A DNA stretch of 64,000 bases from Paraburkholderia acidisoli (GTDB lineage Bacteria; Pseudomonadota; Gammaproteobacteria; Burkholderiales; Burkholderiaceae): the NCBI RefSeq assembly GCF_009789675.1, contig NZ_CP046916.1, forward strand, positions 434,001 through 498,000, given 5' to 3'. Positions 18,391-26,723 of this stretch are shown here, piece by piece. Made by a program: the position numbers and the translations under genes. Positions within the stretch are counted from its first letter, which is position 1; each line of letters begins with the position of its first letter. The notes under the pieces were generated by a model. It was given only the letters and a program-made list of their open reading frames with translations, searched no databases and was not told the DNA's origin.

Positions 18391-19674
18391 TTAATTGCGG
18401 TGTTGTTGTACTTCAGTTTCCTTGCTCGAATATTCAACGATAAAGTAGTAGATCGACAACACAGCAATCAACAGCGAGACCGAGGCTGCATACTCGAATT
18501 TGATAATTGCCTTATCTTCCTTGAGAACCTGGGTCACTGTGGATGCTGCAATGATCGCGATGAACAGCGCAACTTCAAACGCTTTGAATTCGAGTAACTC
18601 TCTCCGGAAAACATTGGTCTCTTCCTTGTACGCGAGCGCCTTGATGTATCGGTTCAATGCAAGGATGAGCAGATAGGGCAACGGGGCGACCAGAATGATT
18701 TCCAACGCACCGAGGCTGGTCAGCATGGCTTCGTGCGCATTGCGCGCCGAGGCGTGTTCTATCTCCCCGGGCGGCGCCTGAGGGTCGGCTTTTTCTGGCG
18801 TTTCTCCTGAATGGTTGGCGGGCGCAGGCCCTGGTCCCTGAATGCTCTCGTGGGGGGCGCCGCCCAAGCCCGCGCCCTGTAATATGGCGGCGCCTAACTG
18901 GCACATGCCCAGAAGAAGCATTAAAAACATGAATGCGGCCGCCGAAGCCGAAAAGATGACGCTAAGACGCGAAAATATTTTCTGTATGTACTCGTGCTGG
19001 CGTTCGGTCCTCATTTCTGCAGCCCGCTTTCTGGGAGAAAAGAAGGCCAGTTCGTTCGCCGCGGAGCCCATCGCCGAGGTTTGATTTCGACATTCGACGC
19101 GCTCCCTGAATTGCCTGATTCGCGTATTTCTGGAAAGCGGCAAGGAAAGATAATAAAGAATTTTCGAAGGTAGCCGGAAAACCAGGCTCCCTGTGCGTAG
19201 AAAGTATTTTTTTAGCTCTGGTAGCGGTTCGCTCGACAAATTCCGATGCACTTCGAAGAGCGCTTCGCTGGATTCGACAAAATCGAATTCGCTTTCATAC
19301 AGCGACTTAAGCGCATCGTTGACGATTTCGTGCGGCACAACCTCTGAAAAATTATAATATCTAAGCTTCGTATTCCATTGTTCGGAAACCCAGTTTCTTG
19401 TGAATTGCACAACATTGATCCGGGTGGGGCGCTCTATTTTCAGCTTTTTGATCTCTTCTTCGATTGCTGCCGCCAAAAGATCCTGGACGTTGTCGACTTT
19501 GGCCTGTTCGACCTCGGATACCTGGCGATGGACGGGCGAGTCTCGTAGCAGTGCGTGCAGCTTCGAGTGAATTTCCGCGAGTTCGAGTCGTTTGCGGGCG
19601 ATCTCGATTTCGTTGATTAACCCACTCAATACAGGATCGTTATCGCGCTCTTCGTCGAGATCGGCAGCGTGCAT
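18391..19674 (-). CDS. Hypothetical four-helix membrane protein paired with P-loop ATPase
   Basis: 427 residues. The N-terminal half is charged and partly helical (30-80 likely coiled coil). Four hydrophobic segments lie near 236-266, 320-342, 366-384 and 395-414, and a Pro/Gly-rich acidic loop (270-315) separates the first two. With both halves placed by simple hydrophobicity, the large N-domain should be cytoplasmic. I recognise no known family. The ATG at 19674 has AGGA seven bases upstream; the frame extends to 19779 without a better start. It lies 18 bases ahead of the ATPase gene, so they form an operon, and the AT-rich composition is shared. A membrane effector controlled by the ATPase is one reading. 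Confidence 0.7.
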   Translation of the reverse strand: MHAADLDEERDNDPVLSGLINEIEIARKRLELAEIHSKLHALLRDSPVHRQVSEVEQAKVDNVQDLLAAAIEEEIKKLKIERPTRINVVQFTRNWVSEQWNTKLRYYNFSEVVPHEIVNDALKSLYESEFDFVESSEALFEVHRNLSSEPLPELKKYFLRTGSLVFRLPSKILYYLSLPLSRNTRIRQFRERVECRNQTSAMGSAANELAFFSPRKRAAEMRTERQHEYIQKIFSRLSVIFSASAAAFMFLMLLLGMCQLGAAILQGAGLGGAPHESIQGPGPAPANHSGETPEKADPQAPPGEIEHASARNAHEAMLTSLGALEIILVAPLPYLLILALNRYIKALAYKEETNVFRRELLEFKAFEVALFIAIIAASTVTQVLKEDKAIIKFEYAASVSLLIAVLSIYYFIVEYSSKETEVQQHRN

Positions 19675-19738
19675 GTTTTTTCCTATGAAGAATGACGACC
19701 GCTCTCTACCGCACGTTTTTTGCTTCTTTGCACCGTCC

Positions 19739-19767
19739 AGTCTAGTTGTATTTTTTAAATAGTCTAG
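19739..19767. promoter_or_regulatory. Direct repeats AGTCTAG flanking an A/T tract, probable promoter/operator
   Basis: AGTCTAG occurs at 19739-19745 and again at 19761-19767, 22 bases (two helical turns) apart, with an A/T-rich stretch between. It lies 65-93 bases before the membrane-protein start, where a -10 region and regulator sites would be expected. Confidence 0.4.
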
Positions 19768-19791
19768 CGCTTGTCGCATTCTTAAATTCGG

Positions 19792-19818
19792 CTTTCGTGC
19801 CCAACAATTGGGCGAAAG
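19792..19818. repeat. Inverted repeat upstream of the cassette
   Basis: GCCCAA-CAA-TTGGGC is a perfect dyad, extended by CTTTCG on the left and GAAAG on the right with two unpaired bases. It could be a regulator site or a small hairpin that blocks read-through into the cassette. Confidence 0.45.
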
Positions 19819-20259
19819 AGAGTTTCAAAAAAATGGATTGCAATCGTTCGGGTGGTCCTTTCGTCTCGGGAAAATGGCGAACCGTAAAAATCAGCGTTTG
19901 TCGGGAATGCCGGGAAGCCGTAATGGAATATCCTGCGTTCCGCGGAGCGAATCGCTGAACGGCACGTGACGTTGAATCTCATGCATGCATGAAACCGGAG
20001 ATCGCGTGCGGCGCCGGACATCGAACTCCCTTCGCTGATGAGAATGAGAGTCGAAGGACCGGCGCAGGCGGGGCGCGACTGATGCTTTGCGCGCCGTCAC
20101 GCCACAGTCGCCCGGAAATCGGGCGAGCAGGCGAGCCCCACGATATTGCCAATACCAAAGGACACATTTCCGATATCGAAAGCCGGCAATAATCGTTGTC
20201 CGTATCGTTCAAGCTCGCGTCGCGCACGGATGCGCGTCGCCAATCCTGACCGATACGTT

Positions 20260-22407
20260 ATGAGCCAACTACCCGCACCCGCAGCGGACGCGTCGAAACC
20301 GCGTCTGGGCATCGATATCGGGGGCACGTTCACCGATTTCGTCCTCGAAGCCGGTCACGTTCGCCACACCCACAAACGCCTGACGACGCCCGACGCGCCC
20401 GAGCGCGCCGTGCTCGAAGGCGTGCGGCATGTGCTGCGAGAGACCGGCATTGCCGCGAGCGCACTCGGGGCGATCATTCACGGCACCACGCTCGCCACGA
20501 ACGCGCTGATCGAGCGCCGTGGCGCGCGCACTGCGCTCCTCACGACCGAGGGCTTTCGCGACGTCATCGAAACGGGCTTCGAGGCGCGTGCCGATCAGTA
20601 CGATCTGCGGGTGCGCAAACCCGAACCGTTGATCGCCCGCGATCTGCGCTTCACGATGGCCGGCCGCATGAGCGCGCAAGGGGACGAACTCCAGCCGCTC
20701 GACCTGGGCGCGCTGGAAGGCATCGCGGCGGAACTCGCCGGGCGCGGCGTCGAGAGCCTCGCCATCGGCTTCATGCACAGCTACCGTAATCCACGGCACG
20801 AACAGGAGGCCGCGCGCTGGCTCGCCCAGCGCCTGCCCGGTTTGTCGATCAGCCTGTCGTCCGACGTATCGCCCGAAGTGCGGGAATTCGAACGATTCTC
20901 CACGACCGCGGTGAATGCGTATGTCCGACCGCTCATGGCCTCGTATCTCGGCCGTCTCGGCGCGGCGCTGCAGGCCATGTCGATCGAGGCGCCGCTGCTC
21001 TTGATGACGTCGGACGGCAGTCTCTGCGACGTTCACACCGCCAGTCGCTTGCCGGTTCGCCTGCTCGAGTCGGGGCCGGCGGGCGGCGCGTTGCTCGCGG
21101 CGCACATCAGCGAGCAGCTCGGCATGCGGCAGGTGCTGTCGCTCGATATCGGCGGCACCACCGCGAAGCTGTGCTTCATCGACGAGGGCAAGCCGCATAT
21201 GTCGCGCTCGCTCGAAGTCGCGCGCCTCTATCGCTTCAAGCCCGGCAGCGGCATTCCGTTGCGCATTCCGGTGGTCGAACTGTGCGAGATCGGCGCGGGC
21301 GGCGGTTCGATTGCGCGCGTCGACACGCTCGGGCGCGTTCAGGTCGGCCCGGTGAGCGCGGGCTCGGACCCCGGCCCCGCGTGCTACGCGCTCGGCGGCC
21401 AACGCGCGACGCTCACCGACGCGCATCTGGGCGCGGGCCGTCTGGACCCCGCCAACTTCGCGGGCGGCACCCTCACGCTCGATGCCGAAGCCGCCCGCCG
21501 CGCGCTCGAGAACGATCTTGCGCGGCCGCTCGGCGTCAATGTGGACGCGGCGAGCTATGCCGTTGCGGAGATGGCGGACGAGGCAATGGCGAGTGCCGCG
21601 CGCGAGCACGCCATCGAACTCGGCAAGTCGGTGGCGGGCCGCACCATGATCGCGTTCGGCGGATCGGCGCCGCTGCACGCCGCGCGGCTGGCCGAAAAGC
21701 TCGGCATCGATCGCGTGGTGATTCCCGCGGCGGCCGGGGTTGGCTCGGCCTACGGCTTCCTGCTCGCGCCGGTCGCGTTCGAGGCGGTGCGCAGCCGCTT
21801 CGAGCCGCTCGCCCAACTCGACGCCGAAGCGGTCAACCGGTTGCTGTCGACGCTGGAAGACGAGGCGATGCAGATCGTCGAGCGCATCGCGGCGCGCGAG
21901 ACGTGCGGCGTGCAGGCGACGGTCTCGATGCGTTATCGCGGGCAAGGCCACGAGTTGCAGGTCGCGCTGCCCGCCGCGCGGCTCGAGGGCGACGCGGTCG
22001 CGCTGCTGCGTGAACGCTTCGAAGCCGTTTATCGAGAGCGGTTCGGCCGTCTCGTGCCGCGTGCGGCGTTCGAAGTGCTCGGCTGGAGCGTCCGGGTGAG
22101 CGCGCCGCAGCGCGTCGCCATGTCCAACACCGCGCAGGCGGACCGCGCCAGCGACGCTCAGGCCGACTTCTTCACGCCCGAGCCTTCCGGCGAGCGCGAC
22201 GTGCTCGACCAGTCGCGGCGCGAGCGCGTGCCCGCGCGGTTTTATCGCCGCGAGTCGTTGACGCGCGGCGCATTCGTCAGCGGTCCCGCCGTGATCGTGG
22301 ATCGCGAAACCACCGTGGTGGTCCCCGCCGATTTCGACGCGCGCGTCGATTCCGCCGGCCACCTGCTGCTCGACCGCCGCGCCGCCGCCGGAGCCCACTC
22401 ATCATGA
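20260..22407 (+). CDS. hyuA: Hydantoinase/oxoprolinase family protein, HyuA-type subunit
   Basis: 715 residues with the actin-like ATP-binding signature GIDIGGTFTDF at 17-27 and a second phosphate motif LDIGGTTAKLC near 295-305. In this family HyuA and HyuB form an ATP-dependent amidohydrolase that opens cyclic amides such as N-methylhydantoin or 5-oxoproline; relatives carboxylate acetone or acetophenone or open oxindole-type lactams. The start is the ATG at 20260; the frame continues to 20146 but that part does not resemble the family. The stop overlaps the hyuB ATG, so the two are translationally coupled. An AraC regulator follows. The substrate is not determined by sequence. Confidence 0.88.
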   Translation: MSQLPAPAADASKPRLGIDIGGTFTDFVLEAGHVRHTHKRLTTPDAPERAVLEGVRHVLRETGIAASALGAIIHGTTLATNALIERRGARTALLTTEGFRDVIETGFEARADQYDLRVRKPEPLIARDLRFTMAGRMSAQGDELQPLDLGALEGIAAELAGRGVESLAIGFMHSYRNPRHEQEAARWLAQRLPGLSISLSSDVSPEVREFERFSTTAVNAYVRPLMASYLGRLGAALQAMSIEAPLLLMTSDGSLCDVHTASRLPVRLLESGPAGGALLAAHISEQLGMRQVLSLDIGGTTAKLCFIDEGKPHMSRSLEVARLYRFKPGSGIPLRIPVVELCEIGAGGGSIARVDTLGRVQVGPVSAGSDPGPACYALGGQRATLTDAHLGAGRLDPANFAGGTLTLDAEAARRALENDLARPLGVNVDAASYAVAEMADEAMASAAREHAIELGKSVAGRTMIAFGGSAPLHAARLAEKLGIDRVVIPAAAGVGSAYGFLLAPVAFEAVRSRFEPLAQLDAEAVNRLLSTLEDEAMQIVERIAARETCGVQATVSMRYRGQGHELQVALPAARLEGDAVALLRERFEAVYRERFGRLVPRAAFEVLGWSVRVSAPQRVAMSNTAQADRASDAQADFFTPEPSGERDVLDQSRRERVPARFYRRESLTRGAFVSGPAVIVDRETTVVVPADFDARVDSAGHLLLDRRAAAGAHSS

Positions 22408-24137
22408 AACCTGCCGATACCGCCATGACACACGACACGCCGCGCCCCCTGGACTCGATCCGCCTGCAGGTCATCTGGAACCGCCTGATCGCGGTGGTGG
22501 AAGAGCAGGCGCGGCTTTTGATGCGCACGGCGTTCAGCCCCACCGTGCGCGAAGCCGGCGATCTCTCGGCGGGCGTGTTCGACGCGCGGGCGCGGCTGGT
22601 CGCGCAAGCGGTCACGGGCACGCCCGGCCACGTCAACTCGATGGCGGCCGCTGTCGGGCATTTTCTCGACGTCTACCCTCTGGCGACGATGCGTCCCGGC
22701 GATCACTTCATCACCAACGACCCGTGGCTCGCCTCGGGACATCTGCATGACGTGACCGTGGTCTCGCCGGTCTTTCGCGGCGAGCGCGTGATCGCGTTCT
22801 TCGCCTGCACGTGCCACCAGGTGGATATCGGCGGCATCGGCCAGGGTCCCGACGGCCGCTCCGTGTTCGAGGAAGGCCTGTGCATCCCGCGTTTGCCGCT
22901 TGCGCGCGCGGGCGTCATCAACGCCGATCTGATCGAGATCATTCGCGCCAACGTTCGCACGCCCGACGAGGTGGAGGGCGACATCCTCTCGTACGTGGGC
23001 GCGAACGAAGCGAGCGGCGCGCGCCTCGTCGCGATGCTCGACGAGTTCGGCGAGGACGACATGGCGCGCGTGTCGGACGCCATCATCGAGCGCTCGCGCG
23101 CGGCGATGCAGCAGGCGATCGCGCGGTTGCCCGAGGGACGTTATCCCTACGCGATGCGGATCGACGGCTTCGATACGCCCGTCGATCTGATGGCGACGCT
23201 CGAAGTGTCCGGCGGCCGCGTGAAGGTCGACTTCGACGGCACTTCGCCCGCGAGCCATCGCGGCATCAACGTGGTGCTCAACTACACGCGTGCCTATGCC
23301 GCCTTCGGCGTGCGCGCGGCCGTCGCGCCGGAAGTGCCGAACAATGCCGGCTCGCTGGAACCGCTCGACATCAGCGCGCCGGAAGGTTGCATCCTCAACG
23401 TTCAGCGCCCGTGGCCCGTGTGCGCGCGGCATATCATCGGGCAATTCCTGCCCGACGTCGTGTTCGGCGCGTTGTCCGGCGTGTTGCCCGAGCGTGTGCC
23501 GGCGGAGGGCGCGTCGTGTGTCTGGGGCGCGCAGTTGCGCGGCGGTCCCGCGGCGTGGATGGCGGCGGGCGAGACCTTGCCGGAAGCGGGCGCGGCGAGC
23601 CAACCGCGCGCCTTCGAGACGCTGTTCTTCAACAGCGGCGGCTCCGGCGCGCGCAGCGGCGACGACGGCATGTCCGGCACCGCGTTTCCGAGCGGCGTGC
23701 GGGCGATCGCGTGCGAGATCGTCGAGTCGCTCTATCCCGTCGTGATCTGGAAGAAGGAGTTGCGGCCCGATAGCGGCGGCCCCGGACGCTGGCGCGGCGG
23801 CCTCGGGCAGCGGCTCGAAATCGCCTCTCTCGACGGCGCGCCGTTCCAGTTCTTCGGCATGTACGACCGCATCGTGCACGCCGCCCGCGGACGCGAAGGC
23901 GGCGGCGCGGGCGCGCCCGGCGCCGTCTCGCTCGACGACGGCACGCGGCTGCGCGCGATGGGACTGCAAACGGTGCCGCGCGGCCGCCGCCTGTGCCTCG
24001 ATCTGCCCGGCGGCGCCGGCATGGGTCCCGCGAACGAACGCGATTCCGACCAGCTGGCGCTCGACGTCAGGCTGGGCTACGTGAGCCGCGCGGCGGCCGC
24101 ACAGGCCTACGGTCTCGCGGAGGGCGCGGCGCCGTAG
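22404..24137 (+). CDS. hyuB: Hydantoinase B/oxoprolinase family protein, HyuB-type subunit
   Basis: 577 residues, full length for the family. Typical stretches include VREAGDLSAGVFD near the N-terminus, GDHFITNDPWLASGHLHD (about 99-116) and the C-terminal Gly-rich LPGGAGMGP. It partners HyuA, with which it overlaps by four bases (ATGA). Together they should hydrolyse, or carboxylate, a cyclic or carbonyl substrate with ATP. The nearest catabolic genes act on anthranilate, which raises the possibility of an indolic lactam substrate; this is inference. Confidence 0.88.
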   Translation: MKPADTAMTHDTPRPLDSIRLQVIWNRLIAVVEEQARLLMRTAFSPTVREAGDLSAGVFDARARLVAQAVTGTPGHVNSMAAAVGHFLDVYPLATMRPGDHFITNDPWLASGHLHDVTVVSPVFRGERVIAFFACTCHQVDIGGIGQGPDGRSVFEEGLCIPRLPLARAGVINADLIEIIRANVRTPDEVEGDILSYVGANEASGARLVAMLDEFGEDDMARVSDAIIERSRAAMQQAIARLPEGRYPYAMRIDGFDTPVDLMATLEVSGGRVKVDFDGTSPASHRGINVVLNYTRAYAAFGVRAAVAPEVPNNAGSLEPLDISAPEGCILNVQRPWPVCARHIIGQFLPDVVFGALSGVLPERVPAEGASCVWGAQLRGGPAAWMAAGETLPEAGAASQPRAFETLFFNSGGSGARSGDDGMSGTAFPSGVRAIACEIVESLYPVVIWKKELRPDSGGPGRWRGGLGQRLEIASLDGAPFQFFGMYDRIVHAARGREGGGAGAPGAVSLDDGTRLRAMGLQTVPRGRRLCLDLPGGAGMGPANERDSDQLALDVRLGYVSRAAAAQAYGLAEGAAP

Positions 24138-24381
24138 CGCCTGGTCACGAGGACGGCGGGTTGGCGCGTTCGACGCGCGCGGGAGACCGTGCGCCGAAGC
24201 ATTTGGGGCGGATACGACCTTCGATTTCGGGTCGCCGACTGAGTGCATCGGGTCTTTCTTTCCCGCCGCGCGAGCGGGCCGTTGCGTGCGCGCCGGACAT
24301 TTTTGACGCGCGATGCCGCGTGACTAGAATGCATTCCATCCAACTGACGATGGGATCGCGTCGCGCCGCGCGGTTGTACCT

Positions 24382-25533
24382 ATGGACCGACCCTTGCCTG
24401 ACCCGCAGCCCGTTTCTCATGCCGATCCTGCCGCGATCGAGGCGCACGGCCTGTTTCGCACGGCGCTCGCGCACCACGGCGCGCCCCTCACGGAGGCCTA
24501 CCGGCGCTTGCGCGAAGACCCGCGTTGCGTGAGCGCGCCGGCGCTGGGCTTGTACGGCCGCACGGTCGACGTGCCTGGCAAAACCGGCGAAGGCGACGAA
24601 GGCGCGTGGAAGATGATCTCCTTGCGCGACGAGATCTTCGTGGCGATCTCGGATTGCCAGTACGCGAGAGCGCGCACCGAACTCGTGCCGCCGGAAGGCT
24701 TCGTCGAGTTTCACTATCTCGTCACGGGCCCGGCGCACGTGGGCGTCGACGATACCGACCATGTTCAGGTCGACGCCCCGAACGGCATCATCTGCTATCA
24801 GGGCGCGGGACTGCATTACCAGATCACCTGCCCGCAGGGACCGCGCCGCGCGCTCGGCCTGTATGTGTCGTCGCGCTACTTTCAGCGCTTGCTGGACGCG
24901 CTGGGCGTCGAGGGCGAGCCGATCCGCGCGCGCCTCGCGGCGGTGAAGGCCGACGAGCTTTATCACCTGCAAATGCGTTTGACGCTGGAGGCCGTGCAGT
25001 CCATCGAGCAACTGCTCGCGAGCGCGCATCGCGGCGTGCGCGAACTGCTGTTCGTCGAGGCCAAATGTCTCGCGATCCTGTATGCGAGCGTGGGCGTCTG
25101 GACCGACAGCCTGCGTGCCAGCGCGCCCGATGAAATTCTTTCCGCGCGCGATCTGATGCTGATGGAGCGGGCGCGCCGCATGATCGACGACGACCTCAAG
25201 AAGACCATGACGATCCCGGATCTCGCACGCGCGGTGGGCACCAACGCCTCCAAGCTCAAGCGCGCGTTCAAGTTCCTGCATGGCGTGACGGTGTTCGAAT
25301 ACAGCTTGCGGCGGCGCATGCAGGAAGCGCTGCGCTTGCTCGTGGACGAGCGGCAAGCCGTGGGCCAGGTCGCGGCGGCGGTGGGGTATCAGCATCAAAC
25401 CAGCTTCACGACGTCGTTTCGCGACTTCTACGGCTTCGCGCCGAAGGACGCGCGGCAACTGCGCGGCGGGGAACGCGCGCCGGCCTCCGATCCCGTACGC
25501 GGCGAGGCCCTGCACGCGGACCCGCGCGATTAA
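24382..25533 (+). CDS. AraC family transcriptional regulator, PchR-like HTH (copy 1)
   Basis: 383 residues. The N-terminal 250 residues form a ligand domain of unknown specificity; the C-terminal AraC HTH (about 275-360) contains VGTNASKLKRAFKFLHG and VGYQHQTSFTTSFRDFYGFAPKDAR. It is a clear paralogue of the regulator at 42339-43502: both share SIRDEIF/SLRDEIF, VEFH, GTNASKLKR and QHQTSFT. It stands 244 bases after hyuB, and its 3' end overlaps the end of the convergent AraC gene at 25530 by four bases. It probably controls hyuAB or other genes of this catabolic block. Confidence 0.85.
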   Translation: MDRPLPDPQPVSHADPAAIEAHGLFRTALAHHGAPLTEAYRRLREDPRCVSAPALGLYGRTVDVPGKTGEGDEGAWKMISLRDEIFVAISDCQYARARTELVPPEGFVEFHYLVTGPAHVGVDDTDHVQVDAPNGIICYQGAGLHYQITCPQGPRRALGLYVSSRYFQRLLDALGVEGEPIRARLAAVKADELYHLQMRLTLEAVQSIEQLLASAHRGVRELLFVEAKCLAILYASVGVWTDSLRASAPDEILSARDLMLMERARRMIDDDLKKTMTIPDLARAVGTNASKLKRAFKFLHGVTVFEYSLRRRMQEALRLLVDERQAVGQVAAAVGYQHQTSFTTSFRDFYGFAPKDARQLRGGERAPASDPVRGEALHADPRD

Positions 25534-26489
25534 CGCGCGCGCGGCGTCTGCGAGGGCAATTCGCCGAAGCGCTCCTTGTAGGCCTGCGAAAAACGTCCGA
25601 AATGCGTGAAGCCGCAGTCCAGCGCGATGGCGGAGATCAGGCGCCCGGCCGGCGTCGAGCGAATCACGTCGCGCGCCCGTTCGAGCCGCATCTGGCGCAG
25701 GTACTGCATCGGGCTCGTCTGGCGAAAGCGCAGGAAGCCGCCGCAGAGCGTGCGCACCGGCACGCCCACGGTATCCGCGAGATCGGTGAGGCTGAGCGGG
25801 GCCGCGAGGCTGGCCATCATCAGGTCTTCGGCGCGGCGCACGAACGAGGGCGTGATCGTGGCGTGGCGCGCGTGCGGCAACGCGGGTTCGACGGACGCCA
25901 CCGTGAGCAGATTGAGCAGCAGCGATTCCACGTTGGCGCCCACGCGCGTGTCGCTGCAAGCGCTCGTCAGCAGTTCGGGTGAACTCGCGATCAGCTTCAA
26001 CTGATCCTGCAACGCGCGCAGCGACCCGTTGCCGAACTGGATGCGCGCGCCGGAAACGAGCGCCTGAAAGCTGGCGTTGTGCGCGATCGACGCCGGATCG
26101 ATGCGCAGGATGAGTTGCTCGCAATCGGCCGATAGCAACGCGCTGAACGATTCGCCCGGCGCGCGTATGACGCCCTGACGATCGTCGACCTTGATGACTT
26201 GCCCGCGCGCGTCGATTTCCGCCGCGCCGGACACGCAGAACATCAGCAGGTAATAGCCGTCCACGGCTTCCACGTCCACGCGCATGCCGCTGCCGAATCC
26301 GATCGTGCCGATGCCGAGCCGCCCGAGCTTCACGAAATCCATATGCGAACGCCCGCTGCCTTCGCCGAACGGCACGAGCGAATGAGGCTGCATGACGCGC
26401 GAAATACGCTCGCGTGTCTCGTCGAGATCGGTCGACTCGAACAGACGATGTTGGCGCAGCGCGTGCGGACGAAACTCGGAGCGGGGCAT
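25530..26489 (-). CDS. andR: AraC/XylS family regulator, probable activator of the anthranilate dioxygenase operon
   Basis: 319 residues from MPRSEF. An N-terminal AraC-binding-like domain (about 1-190) is followed by two HTH motifs (LTDLADTVGVPVRTLCGGFLRF and ISAIALDCGFTHFGRFSQAYKERFG). It is divergent from andAc by 234 bases. In Burkholderia cepacia DBO1 an AraC/XylS activator, AndR, regulates andAcAdAbAa, so this call is strong by context. A possible extension to 26549 exists, but no ribosome site supports either start well. Candidate binding half-sites lie at 26557-26612. Confidence 0.75.
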   Translation of the reverse strand: MPRSEFRPHALRQHRLFESTDLDETRERISRVMQPHSLVPFGEGSGRSHMDFVKLGRLGIGTIGFGSGMRVDVEAVDGYYLLMFCVSGAAEIDARGQVIKVDDRQGVIRAPGESFSALLSADCEQLILRIDPASIAHNASFQALVSGARIQFGNGSLRALQDQLKLIASSPELLTSACSDTRVGANVESLLLNLLTVASVEPALPHARHATITPSFVRRAEDLMMASLAAPLSLTDLADTVGVPVRTLCGGFLRFRQTSPMQYLRQMRLERARDVIRSTPAGRLISAIALDCGFTHFGRFSQAYKERFGELPSQTPRAR

Positions 26490-26556
26490 GGCGACGAAGA
26501 ATAAGGGGCGCCGGACGCGTCGTGCGGCGCCTGCCAAAGGCCGCGCCAAAAAAAGC

Positions 26557-26612
26557 TGCCCGAACTGGATAGGCTTTGCACTTCGCGCCGCGCGCGTAGC
26601 CAGAATCGGCTA
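26557..26612 (+). promoter_or_regulatory. Candidate AndR/XylS-type binding region upstream of andAc
   Basis: XylS and BenR bind tandem TGCA-N6-GGNTA. Here TGCC-N6-GGATA starts at 26557, TGCA stands at 26577 and AGCC-N6-GGCTA at 26598, so starts are spaced 20 and 21 bases apart. The last half-site ends 111 bases before the andAc ATG. Confidence 0.45.
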
Positions 26613-26723
26613 GTGCCGCCATTTTGCTTCTCCAAAAATAAGCGTGTGCCCCGTCAAAAAAACGCCTTGGCAAACGACGGTCCCCATCCCGGCAGCAATA
26701 CAGCACATCAACGGAGTCGCAAC

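Larger units (their letters stand above)
19675..20259. other. AT-rich intergenic region upstream of the ATPase/membrane-protein cassette
   Basis: 585 bases between the leftward cassette and the rightward hyuA. It holds the probable cassette promoter and two structured elements listed separately. Short reading frames on both strands have no ribosome site or recognisable product. Composition changes from AT-rich to GC-rich near 19960, which may mark the island edge. Confidence 0.4.

Noticed and set aside
15932..20259. Integrated element with att repeats or tRNA border
   Set aside because: The composition differs, but no direct repeats, tRNA or integrase were found at the edges, so integration is not claimed.
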